A stretch of 64,000 bases of DNA from Desulfobacter postgatei 2ac9 (GTDB lineage Bacteria; Desulfobacterota; Desulfobacteria; Desulfobacterales; Desulfobacteraceae). The position numbers and the translations under genes were made by a program. The notes beneath the pieces were generated by a model. That model did no database searches and was not told where the DNA came from. It saw nothing but the letters and a program-made list of their open reading frames with translations. The DNA lies in contig NZ_CM001488.1 in the NCBI RefSeq assembly GCF_000233695.2, forward strand, positions 522,049 to 586,048, read 5' to 3'. Shown here piece after piece: positions 56,983 through 64,000 of the stretch (position 1 is the stretch's first letter; the number at the start of each line of letters is the position of its first letter).

Positions 56983-59900
56983 ATGTCTCGTTTTTTTATA
57001 GATCGGCCCATCTTTGCATGGGTTATTGCAATTGTCATCATGCTGTCCGGGCTGTTTGCCGTGCTCACTCTGCCGGTGGAACAATATCCCAAGATTGCCC
57101 CGCCCAGCATTACCATTTCAACCATGTACCCAGGCGCCTCCGCCCAGGTGGTGGAAGACAGTGTCACCCAGGTCATTGAGCAGGCCCTGACCGGCATTGA
57201 TTATTTAAGATATTTCTCTTCATCCAGTGAATCCAGCGGCCAGCTCACCATCAGCCTGACCTTTGAACCGGAAGCGGATCCGGATATTGCCCAGGTTCAG
57301 GTGCAGAATAAAATATCAAAAGTGGAAAGTCTGCTGCCCCAGGAAGTTCAGCAGCAGGGCCTGACCGTCCAGAAGGCCTCTGACAGCTTTCTTTTGTTGG
57401 TCGGATTGTACTCCGAAGACGGCACCTATAGGGGTGATGATCTCTCCGATTATCTTAAATCCAACATGGCGGATCCGGTTTCCCGCGTACAGGGGGTGGG
57501 CGATTTAACCGTGTTCGGCTCCCAGTACGCCATGCGGATATGGGTTAATCCGGAAAAACTCAACGCGTTTAGCCTGATGCCCTCGGATGTTGTTTCTGCC
57601 ATCCAGGCGCGAAACGCCGACGTCTCATCCGGTCAGCTTGGCGGTGCCCCGGCCATCAAAGGCCAGCAGATCAATGCCGTTGTGACGGCCCAGTCCAAAC
57701 TGCAGACGGTGGAAGATTTTGAAAAGGTTTTGGTCAAGGTCAACCCGGACGGATCCCAGGTCCGGGTGAAGGATGTGGCCAAAGTGGAAAAGGGACCTGA
57801 AAGATACGGGTTCAACACCCGATATAACCGGAATCCTGCCGCAGCCATGGCTATCAGTCTTGCCACCGGCGCCAATGCCCTTGATACGGCCGAACGGGTC
57901 AAAGATAAAGTTAAGGAATTAAGCCAGTTCCTGCCTCCGGGACTGGAAGTTATTTTTCCCTATGATACCACGCCCTTTGTCCGGCTCTCCATCGAAGAAG
58001 TTGTCAAGACCCTGTTAGAAGCCATTGTGCTGGTGTTCCTGGTCATGTATCTGTTTTTGCAAAGCTTTCGGGCAACGTTAATCCCAACCATTGCGGTGCC
58101 GGTGGTATTGCTCGGCACTTTTGCCGTTTTGTCGGCATTTGGGTTCAGTATCAATACATTGTCCATGTTTGCCATGGTCCTTGCCATCGGGCTTCTGGTG
58201 GATGATGCCATTGTTGTGGTTGAAAACGTGGAGCGGGTGATGTCCGAAACCGGTAAATCCCCCAAAGAAGCCACCCGGGAGTCCATGGATCAGATCACCG
58301 GCGCCCTTGTGGGTATTGCCATGGTGCTGTCTGCGGTGTTTATTCCCATGGCGTTTTTCTCCGGCTCCACCGGTGCCATCTATCGTCAGTTTTCACTGAC
58401 CCTGGTATCGGCTATGGCGCTTTCAGTGCTTGTGGCCCTGGTTTTGACCCCTGCGCTTTGCTCCACACTGCTCAAACCTGTGAAAAAAGGGCACCATGAA
58501 CATAAACGCGGCTTTTTCGCCTGGTTCAACAAAGGCTTTGACCTCAGCAAGGCCATGTATAAATCCAGTGTCAGGTATTCAGCCTCCCGGGCGGTAAGAT
58601 TCCTGGTCGTCTATGCACTGATCATTGTGGGACTGATTTACATTTTTAAAGGGATCCCCACAGGATTTTTGCCTGACGAAGATCAGGGCATGATGATGAC
58701 CATCATCTCCGCCCCGCCGGGTGCGACCATGGAACGGACCCAGAAGGCCGTAAATAAGGTGGAAGACTACTTTCTGGACCAGGAGAAAGGTAATGTAAAA
58801 GGTCTGTTCACCGTAGTCGGCTACAGCCATTCCGGCCGGGGCCAGAATGTGGCCATGGGCTTTATGAACCTTACGGACTGGTCCCTGCGTCACCGGCCCG
58901 ACCAGAAAGCCGCCGCAATTGCAGGCCGGGCCATGGCCAGTATGTTCAGCATCAAGGACGCATCCGTCTATGCCTTTATTCCGCCGGCCATCCTGGCCCT
59001 GGGCGATGCCACCGGGTTTGACTTTGAGCTGGTGGATCGTGGGGGATTAGGTCATACTGCATTGATGAACGCCAGAAACCAGATGCTGGGAATGGCTGCT
59101 CAGAATCCCAAGCTGGTCGGTGTCCGCCCCAACGGATTGTCTGATGTGCCGCAGTACAAGCTGCACATTGATTATGAAAAGGCCGAAGCTTTGGGCGTGA
59201 CCACGGCCAATATTACCAATGTGCTCCAGACCGCCTGGGGCTCATCCTATGTCAATGATTTCATGGACGGCAACCGGCTCAAAAAAGTATATATCCAGGG
59301 GGATCAAGGATCGCGCATGCTCCCCGAAGATATTGACAGATGGCATGTGCGGAATAACCAGGGCACCATGGTGCCGTTCTCTTCATTCACCTATGGCGAG
59401 TGGACCTATGGATCTCCAAGGTTGGAACGGTATAACGGCACCTCTTCGGTGGAGATATTAGGCGCACCGGCCCCGGGGGTTTCCTCGGGTGAAGCCATGA
59501 CTATTGTTGAGGATATGGCCCAGAAACTGCCCAAGGGAATTTTTCTGGAATGGACGGGCCTCTCCTATGAAGAGCGGATGGCCGGTTCCCAGAGCGGAAT
59601 GCTTTACGCCATATCCCTTTTGTTTGTGTTCCTGTGTCTGGCCGCCCTTTATGAGTCCTGGTCCATTCCATTTTCGGTCATGCTGGTTGTGCCTTTGGGT
59701 ATTATCGGATCCGTGGTGGCCACCAAGTTGGCGGGATTAAGCAATGACGTCTATTTTCAGATTGCGCTGCTTACCACGGTGGGGCTTGCAGCCAAAAATG
59801 CCATTCTCATTGTCGAGTTTGCAAAAAGTCTGTACGAAAGCGGGATTGAACTGGTTCAATCGGCAGTCATAGCCGCAGAGCTCAGGCTTCGACCCATCCT

Positions 59901-60111
59901 GATGACCTCCTTTGCGTTTATTCTGGGTGTGACACCGCTTGCCATTTCCGACGGTGCGGGTTCTGCCAGCCAGAACGCCATCGGCATCGGTGTTATCGGC
60001 GGCATGCTGGCAGCCACAACCCTGGCGATTATCTTTGTTCCTCTCTTTTTCGTCCTCATTGAACGAGGCAGTGAAAAGAAAAAACAGGCCAAAATAGGCC
60101 AAGGAGAATGA
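56983..60111 (+). CDS. RND multidrug efflux pump (AcrB/MexB, HAE1 type)
   Basis: 1042 residues with 12 transmembrane helices and two large periplasmic loops. Starts [20 protein letters not shown] as in AcrB. Proton-relay Asp pair in [17 protein letters not shown] (about 407-408) and the Lys in [17 protein letters not shown]. Proton-driven export of hydrophobic compounds. 15 bases after the adaptor stop. Confidence 0.95.
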   Translation: MSRFFIDRPIFAWVIAIVIMLSGLFAVLTLPVEQYPKIAPPSITISTMYPGASAQVVEDSVTQVIEQALTGIDYLRYFSSSSESSGQLTISLTFEPEADPDIAQVQVQNKISKVESLLPQEVQQQGLTVQKASDSFLLLVGLYSEDGTYRGDDLSDYLKSNMADPVSRVQGVGDLTVFGSQYAMRIWVNPEKLNAFSLMPSDVVSAIQARNADVSSGQLGGAPAIKGQQINAVVTAQSKLQTVEDFEKVLVKVNPDGSQVRVKDVAKVEKGPERYGFNTRYNRNPAAAMAISLATGANALDTAERVKDKVKELSQFLPPGLEVIFPYDTTPFVRLSIEEVVKTLLEAIVLVFLVMYLFLQSFRATLIPTIAVPVVLLGTFAVLSAFGFSINTLSMFAMVLAIGLLVDDAIVVVENVERVMSETGKSPKEATRESMDQITGALVGIAMVLSAVFIPMAFFSGSTGAIYRQFSLTLVSAMALSVLVALVLTPALCSTLLKPVKKGHHEHKRGFFAWFNKGFDLSKAMYKSSVRYSASRAVRFLVVYALIIVGLIYIFKGIPTGFLPDEDQGMMMTIISAPPGATMERTQKAVNKVEDYFLDQEKGNVKGLFTVVGYSHSGRGQNVAMGFMNLTDWSLRHRPDQKAAAIAGRAMASMFSIKDASVYAFIPPAILALGDATGFDFELVDRGGLGHTALMNARNQMLGMAAQNPKLVGVRPNGLSDVPQYKLHIDYEKAEALGVTTANITNVLQTAWGSSYVNDFMDGNRLKKVYIQGDQGSRMLPEDIDRWHVRNNQGTMVPFSSFTYGEWTYGSPRLERYNGTSSVEILGAPAPGVSSGEAMTIVEDMAQKLPKGIFLEWTGLSYEERMAGSQSGMLYAISLLFVFLCLAALYESWSIPFSVMLVVPLGIIGSVVATKLAGLSNDVYFQIALLTTVGLAAKNAILIVEFAKSLYESGIELVQSAVIAAELRLRPILMTSFAFILGVTPLAISDGAGSASQNAIGIGVIGGMLAATTLAIIFVPLFFVLIERGSEKKKQAKIGQGE

Positions 60112-61563
60112 ATGATGATATATAGATTAATTACGGTAATCCTTGCCGCTCTCATACTTTTTACTGCCGGCTGCTCATTTATTCCAGAATACAGACCGCC
60201 GGAAATGCCGGTGTCCGACGCCTGGTCAGGCACAGACCCAAAAGAAGATGCACTGTCCGGCCACGCCGCAGCAGATATCGTCTACCAGGATTACTTTACT
60301 TCCCGGACCTTGCAGGAGATCATTGCCATGGCTCTGGAAAACAACCGTGATCTGAAGGTGGCTCTGCTTAATATTGAACAGGCAAAGGCTGCCTACAGGA
60401 TACAGAAATCCGATGAACTGCCTGTCATTGCAGGCAGCACAGGCTTAAACCGCCAGGGTATTGCCGAAGACAGCAGTTCTTTGGGAAAGCCGTATACCAC
60501 AGATACATCCATGAGTGTGGGACTGGGCCTCACGGCCTATGAACTTGATCTTTTCGGCCGGGTTAAAAGCCTGAGCCAAAGTGCGCTTGAAACCTATCTT
60601 GCGACCCGGGAAGCGGCATCAAGCACCCGCATTGCCCTGGTGGCGCAAACCGCAGACGCTTATGTCAACCTTTTGGCCCAAAGAAAGCTGCAGCATCTTG
60701 CCGAGGAGACCTACAAGGCCCAGAAATCCACATATGATGTAATCAAGACCCAGTATGACGCAGGCTCCACAGACCAGCTTGCCCTGGCCCAGGCCGCAAC
60801 ATCCACAGAGAGTGCCAAAGCCTCCATTTACGAGTACAAACGGCTGGTCTCCCAGGCGGAAAACGCCCTGGTGTACCTTGCAGGCCCCGGGGTATATGAT
60901 CTTATCAATGCCTTTGCCCCCCCCCCTTCTGAAACAATTGACGACATCGGCGTTCTGACTCAACTGCCGGCGGGGCTTCCCTCTCAAATTCTCCTGGATA
61001 GACCGGATATCCAGGCTGCTGAGCATCAGTTAAAGGCTGCGAATGCAGACATTGGCGCGGCCCGGGCAGCCATGTATCCCACCATAAGCCTGACCGGCTC
61101 CTTCGGGTTTGCCGCCCAGGGGCTTTCCTATCTGTTTGATCCGTCCAGAAGCCTTTCCTGGGCCTTTTCTCCCAATCTCACCATTCCCATCTTCAATCGG
61201 GAAGGGCTCAAGGCCAGCCTGGATGTCGCCACTGTTGGCGAAAAAATTGCGGCAGCCCAGTATGAAGGCGCCATTCAGACAGCCTTCAGGGAAGTGGCAG
61301 ACCAGCTGGCGGCGCGCAAACACTACAAAGGTCAGCTGGATGCCCAGAATGCATTGGTGTCGGCCAGCCAGAAAGCTTACGATCTGTCCAAGGCCAGGTA
61401 TGACAACGGCGTAGATGATTTCCTCACGGTTCTGGATTCCCAGCGCTCCCTATTCAGCGCTGAGCAGGGAGCCATTGTCCTGAAGCAGGCTTACTTAAGC
61501 AATTTGATTAACCTTTACAAGGTCATGGGCGGCGGAAAAATCGATACGTCCAACGCCAATTAA
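60112..61563 (+). CDS. RND outer-membrane channel lipoprotein (OprM/NodT type)
   Basis: 483 residues. Signal peptide with lipobox LFTAGC, then SFIPEYRPPEMPVSDAW as in OprM-type channels, and two efflux repeats (LTAYELDLFGRVKSLSQ; ARYDNGVDDFLTVLDSQRSL). The ATG at 60112 abuts the pump stop. Completes the tripartite AcrAB-OprM-like system. Not a close copy of the NodT protein at 27264. Confidence 0.92.
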   Translation: MMIYRLITVILAALILFTAGCSFIPEYRPPEMPVSDAWSGTDPKEDALSGHAAADIVYQDYFTSRTLQEIIAMALENNRDLKVALLNIEQAKAAYRIQKSDELPVIAGSTGLNRQGIAEDSSSLGKPYTTDTSMSVGLGLTAYELDLFGRVKSLSQSALETYLATREAASSTRIALVAQTADAYVNLLAQRKLQHLAEETYKAQKSTYDVIKTQYDAGSTDQLALAQAATSTESAKASIYEYKRLVSQAENALVYLAGPGVYDLINAFAPPPSETIDDIGVLTQLPAGLPSQILLDRPDIQAAEHQLKAANADIGAARAAMYPTISLTGSFGFAAQGLSYLFDPSRSLSWAFSPNLTIPIFNREGLKASLDVATVGEKIAAAQYEGAIQTAFREVADQLAARKHYKGQLDAQNALVSASQKAYDLSKARYDNGVDDFLTVLDSQRSLFSAEQGAIVLKQAYLSNLINLYKVMGGGKIDTSNAN

Positions 61564-61569
61564 TCGGTC

Positions 61570-61731
61570 ATGAGTCCCAACCGGGGTCGTGAAGCTCTTT
61601 TAACCCGTATGCTGGAGGGGTTCAAGGTGGACGGGATTGTGGATCTCACCTGACAGGCTTGTCACACCTATACTGTTGAAGCCTTCCAGAGCCGGGAATT
61701 TAGTGTTGCAATTTTCGGCTGGAAATGTTAA
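61570..61731 (+). pseudogene. remnant of a 2-hydroxyacyl-CoA dehydratase subunit with in-frame TGA
   Basis: Reads SPNRGREALLTRMLEGFKVD then GIVDLT, TGA (61651-61653), then QACHTYTVEAFQSREFSV. This matches the C-terminal region of 2-hydroxyglutaryl-CoA dehydratase/benzoyl-CoA reductase-type D subunits, where the residue at the TGA is the conserved Trp of the DLTWQACHTY-like motif. The rest of the gene is absent, so it is a decayed fragment rather than a recoded gene. It occupies most of the 299-base gap before catalase. Confidence 0.6.
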
Positions 61732-61822
61732 TTTTAAAATATTTTTATTTTCCTTTTTGTCCCAACCTTTTGCATATAATGCTTGGATAATATTTTTTCC
61801 TGCTGTACCAACTTGTACAATC

Positions 61823-61835
61823 TGTTAGTCTAACA
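61823..61835 (+). promoter_or_regulatory. palindrome in the catalase leader
   Basis: TGTTAGTCTAACA is a perfect 13-base palindrome, 27 bases before the catalase ATG; a TATAAT-like -10 lies at about 61774-61779. It does not match the PerR or OxyR consensus I know, so the regulator is open. Confidence 0.4.
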
Positions 61836-61862
61836 AAATAATAACAAAAAAGGAGAACAATA

Positions 61863-63326
61863 ATGAAGGATCAGAACAATAAGCTCACAACCAATGCTGG
61901 GGCTCCGGTACCGGACAATCAGAACGTCATGACCGCTGGTCCTCGCGGCCCTCAGTTGCTCCAGGATGTCTGGTACCTGGAAAAAATGGCCCATTTTGAT
62001 AGAGAGGTAATTCCCGAGCGACGGATGCATGCTAAGGGTTCCGGAGCTTATGGAACTTTCACCGTAACCCACGACATCACCCAATACACCCGCGCCAAGA
62101 TCTTTTCTGAGATCGGTAAAAAAACTCAATTGTTTGCACGCTTTTCCACCGTGGCCGGAGAACGGGGCGCTGCAGACGCAGAGCGTGATATTCGTGGTTT
62201 TGCACTTAAATTTTACACCGAGGAAGGCAACTGGGATATGGTGGGGAATAATACACCGGTCTTCTTTTTACGCGATCCTCTCAAATTTCCAGACCTTAAC
62301 CATGTCGTACATCGTGACCCTCGCACCAACCTCCGCAGTGCTAAAAACAACTGGGATTTTTGGACTTCCCTGCCCGAGGCATTGCATCAAGTGACAGTGG
62401 TTATGAGTGATCGCGGAATTCCAGCAAGCTTCCGCAATATGCATGGATTCGGCAGTCATACATTCAGCTTTATTAACGCTAAAAACGAGCGTTACTGGTG
62501 CAAATTTCATTTCCGCACCCAACAGGGCATCAAAAACCTAACCGATAAGGAAGCTGAAGCAGTAATCGGGAAATGTCGTGAAAGCAATCAACGCGACCTA
62601 TACTACAGTATTGAGAATGGAGAATTCCCGCGCTGGACCATGTTTGTCCAGATTATGACCGAAGAAGAGGCCACCAAGCTTCCTTACAATCCTTTTGATT
62701 TGACGAAAGTCTGGTACAAAAAGGATTTCCCGCTAATTGAGGTCGGTTTTTTTGAGCTTAACAAAAACCCGGAGAATTATTTTGCTGAAGTCGAACAATC
62801 GGCTTTCAATCCAGCCAGTGTGGTTCCGGGGATTAGCTTCTCGCCAGATAAGATGCTTCAGGGCAGACTTTTTTCCTATGGAGATACTCAACGTTACCGG
62901 TTAGGTGTCAATCACCATCTCATCCCGGTAAACAAAGCCCGTTGTCCCTTCCATAGTTACCACCGCGACGGTCAAATGCGGGTGGACGGCAATTATGGTT
63001 CAACCCTTGGCTACGAGCCAAACAGCTATGGTGAATGGCAAGAACAGCCAGACTTCTCCGAGCCGCCTCTGGCATTGAGCGGTGCAGCAACTCACTGGAA
63101 CGCACGCGAGGATGACAGTGATTACTATACCCAGCCCGGAAAGCTTTTTCGTTTGATGAGTAATGAGCAACAGGAGGTTCTGTTTGGCAACACTGCCCGT
63201 GCAATGGACGATGCCCCGGAGATGATTAAAATCCGTCATATCGGCAACTGTTTGAAGGCCGATCCGGCCTACGGAGAAGGAGTGGCCAAGGCACTGGGCA
63301 TTTCGTTGGACAAAGTTCCAAAATAG
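61863..63326 (+). CDS. katA: monofunctional heme catalase (small-subunit type)
   Basis: 487 residues, small-subunit size. Distal His56 in [14 protein letters not shown], the NADPH/heme region [20 protein letters not shown], distal Asn in [10 protein letters not shown], and the proximal heme-ligand Tyr near 339 in [14 protein letters not shown]. Disproportionates hydrogen peroxide in the cytoplasm. AAAGGAGAACAAT gives a strong ribosome site. Monocistronic. It fits the oxidative-stress theme and would be valuable to an oxygen-exposed anaerobe. Confidence 0.97.
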   Translation: MKDQNNKLTTNAGAPVPDNQNVMTAGPRGPQLLQDVWYLEKMAHFDREVIPERRMHAKGSGAYGTFTVTHDITQYTRAKIFSEIGKKTQLFARFSTVAGERGAADAERDIRGFALKFYTEEGNWDMVGNNTPVFFLRDPLKFPDLNHVVHRDPRTNLRSAKNNWDFWTSLPEALHQVTVVMSDRGIPASFRNMHGFGSHTFSFINAKNERYWCKFHFRTQQGIKNLTDKEAEAVIGKCRESNQRDLYYSIENGEFPRWTMFVQIMTEEEATKLPYNPFDLTKVWYKKDFPLIEVGFFELNKNPENYFAEVEQSAFNPASVVPGISFSPDKMLQGRLFSYGDTQRYRLGVNHHLIPVNKARCPFHSYHRDGQMRVDGNYGSTLGYEPNSYGEWQEQPDFSEPPLALSGAATHWNAREDDSDYYTQPGKLFRLMSNEQQEVLFGNTARAMDDAPEMIKIRHIGNCLKADPAYGEGVAKALGISLDKVPK

Positions 63327-63386
63327 ATAAAATAGGGGACAATCCACGATTTTCTAATTGTATCTTCTTTCAAACTATCCATATAG

Positions 63387-63414
63387 GGTGGGCAAAAGCG
63401 CAGCGTTGCCCACC
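63387..63414. repeat. GGTGGGCAA...TTGCCCACC inverted repeat
   Basis: Perfect 9-bp arms (63387-63395, 63406-63414) around AAGCGCAGCG. The same kind of GGTGGGCA-rich element recurs 60-100 bases later in degenerate form (about 63478-63510, CGGGTGGGCAC...TTCCCACCCG). This is a common dispersed intergenic repeat and could also terminate the catalase transcript. Confidence 0.55.
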
Positions 63415-63578
63415 ATTGTATGTATAATATTTTGTGCCTGAACGATAAATCAGATGGGCTTCAAGTTTATGGACAACGGGTGGGCACAAAAAAAACGTTC
63501 CCACCCGACTGCGCTCCTGATTAATGAAGAAAACTAAACAATAAACAGGTATAACGATTTATTATGGCTCATGTCTGC

Positions 63579-64000
63579 CTACAAGTCCGGTGGAAGGAGA
63601 AAATTTTTCAGGCTGTTTAAATACATATCAAACCCCTTAATAAAAATATCGTTGTGATTTGCGCCGGGAATCATCAAAAGGTCTTTGTCGGCAGACGGGC
63701 AAAGGTTATAAAGCACTTCTCCTTGTGAAAAGTCGATAATATGGTCAAACTGTGCATGAATAATTAAAAGCGGTTTGTTCCAATGCTTGATTTTATCGGC
63801 ATTGCCGAATCCTTGTGATTCCTGAAAACCGATCATGTCAGGATCAAGCCCAAGGGTTTTCAAAAGCGGGGCTGCATGGGCAAATCCGCTTTCGATGATC
63901 AGCCTGTCAATGCTGTCCTGGCGGGTGGCAGCCAACTCCAGAGCCGATGCACTCCCAAGGGAACGGCCCATAACAGTAAGAGAACCTGTGAAATTGAGAT
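63579..64000 (-). CDS. alpha/beta hydrolase, N-terminus beyond the window
   Basis: The reading frame stays open to the right edge; visible residues include GSLTVMGRSLGSASALELAA, with the nucleophile elbow G-R-S-L-G (Ser), an acid in HAQFDHIIDFSQGE and the catalytic His in PGANHNDIFIKG. It therefore holds the complete catalytic triad in about 140 residues. Resembles serine-aminopeptidase or abhydrolase-type proteins of the ABHD17/YfhR kind. Substrate unknown. Confidence 0.8.
   Translation of the reverse strand, partial: LNFTGSLTVMGRSLGSASALELAATRQDSIDRLIIESGFAHAAPLLKTLGLDPDMIGFQESQGFGNADKIKHWNKPLLIIHAQFDHIIDFSQGEVLYNLCPSADKDLLMIPGANHNDIFIKGFDMYLNSLKNFLLPPDL

Noticed and set aside
61651-61653. 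TGA as a selenocysteine codon in the dehydratase relic
   Set aside because: The family has Trp at this position, and the rest of the gene is missing, so loss by mutation is the simpler reading.

Overview
The window looks like a chromosomal segment of a strictly anaerobic Desulfobacterota bacterium, most likely a Desulfobacteraceae-type sulfate reducer. This rests on gene content: pyruvate:ferredoxin oxidoreductase, class I hybrid cluster protein, A-type flavoprotein, an octaheme HAO-family cytochrome with its NapC-type partner, a siroheme/ferredoxin protein and a CoA-transferase fused to a GNAT domain. No rRNA, tRNA or CRISPR array was recognised.

Layout. 0-8.8 kb: end of a STAS-like gene, a small lipoprotein, an FMN/FAD/4Fe-4S enoate reductase, a CDF metal transporter fused to a NifX-like domain, a tandem CDP-alcohol phosphatidyltransferase, YgiQ and an MFS exporter. 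9-17.7 kb: a MotA/MotB-like pair, the CoA-transferase-GNAT protein, an Rnk/Gre-like factor, a HEAT protein and an NtrC-type two-component system. 17.7-30.4 kb: an accessory stretch that begins with a chimeric ORF (5' end of a cupin gene joined to the C-terminal part of a serine resolvase). It contains a MacB/Lol-like ABC operon with an exported NifX-like protein, an IS4-type remnant, a TetR-controlled DevBCA/NodT exporter, a gene remnant and an HPP/CBS pair. The intact cupin gene lies at its right edge, so related cupin 5' sequences flank the stretch in direct orientation. 30.4-38 kb: a nitrogen-oxide/redox block (siroheme protein, octaheme HAO, tetraheme NapC, PAS protein, Hcp, FprA, NifU-like scaffold). 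38.4-48 kb: a stress protein and a pyruvate block (E1 alpha/beta, CBS protein, PEP synthase, PFOR). 48-54.9 kb: an MscS-like channel, a four-gene cluster (beta-RFAP-synthase-like GHMP protein, TrpF-like, Zn-alcohol dehydrogenase, DhnA-type aldolase) and a CsgG-like lipoprotein. 55-64 kb: a TetR-AcrAB-OprM efflux operon, a dehydratase remnant, catalase and a truncated alpha/beta hydrolase.

How it fits together. Three export systems (MacB/Lol-like, DevBCA-NodT, RND), catalase, Hcp, FprA and the HAO/NapC pair suggest a region concerned with toxic, oxidative and nitrosative stress. The pyruvate block links acetyl-CoA to PEP. The least explained unit is the four-gene cluster at 49.9-53.7 kb, which unites three enzyme folds that act on ribosyl or sugar phosphates without any tryptophan or methanopterin genes nearby. 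Gene remnants (resolvase, IS4, chemoreceptor, 2-hydroxyacyl-CoA dehydratase, unknown minus-strand tails) mark several past rearrangements.
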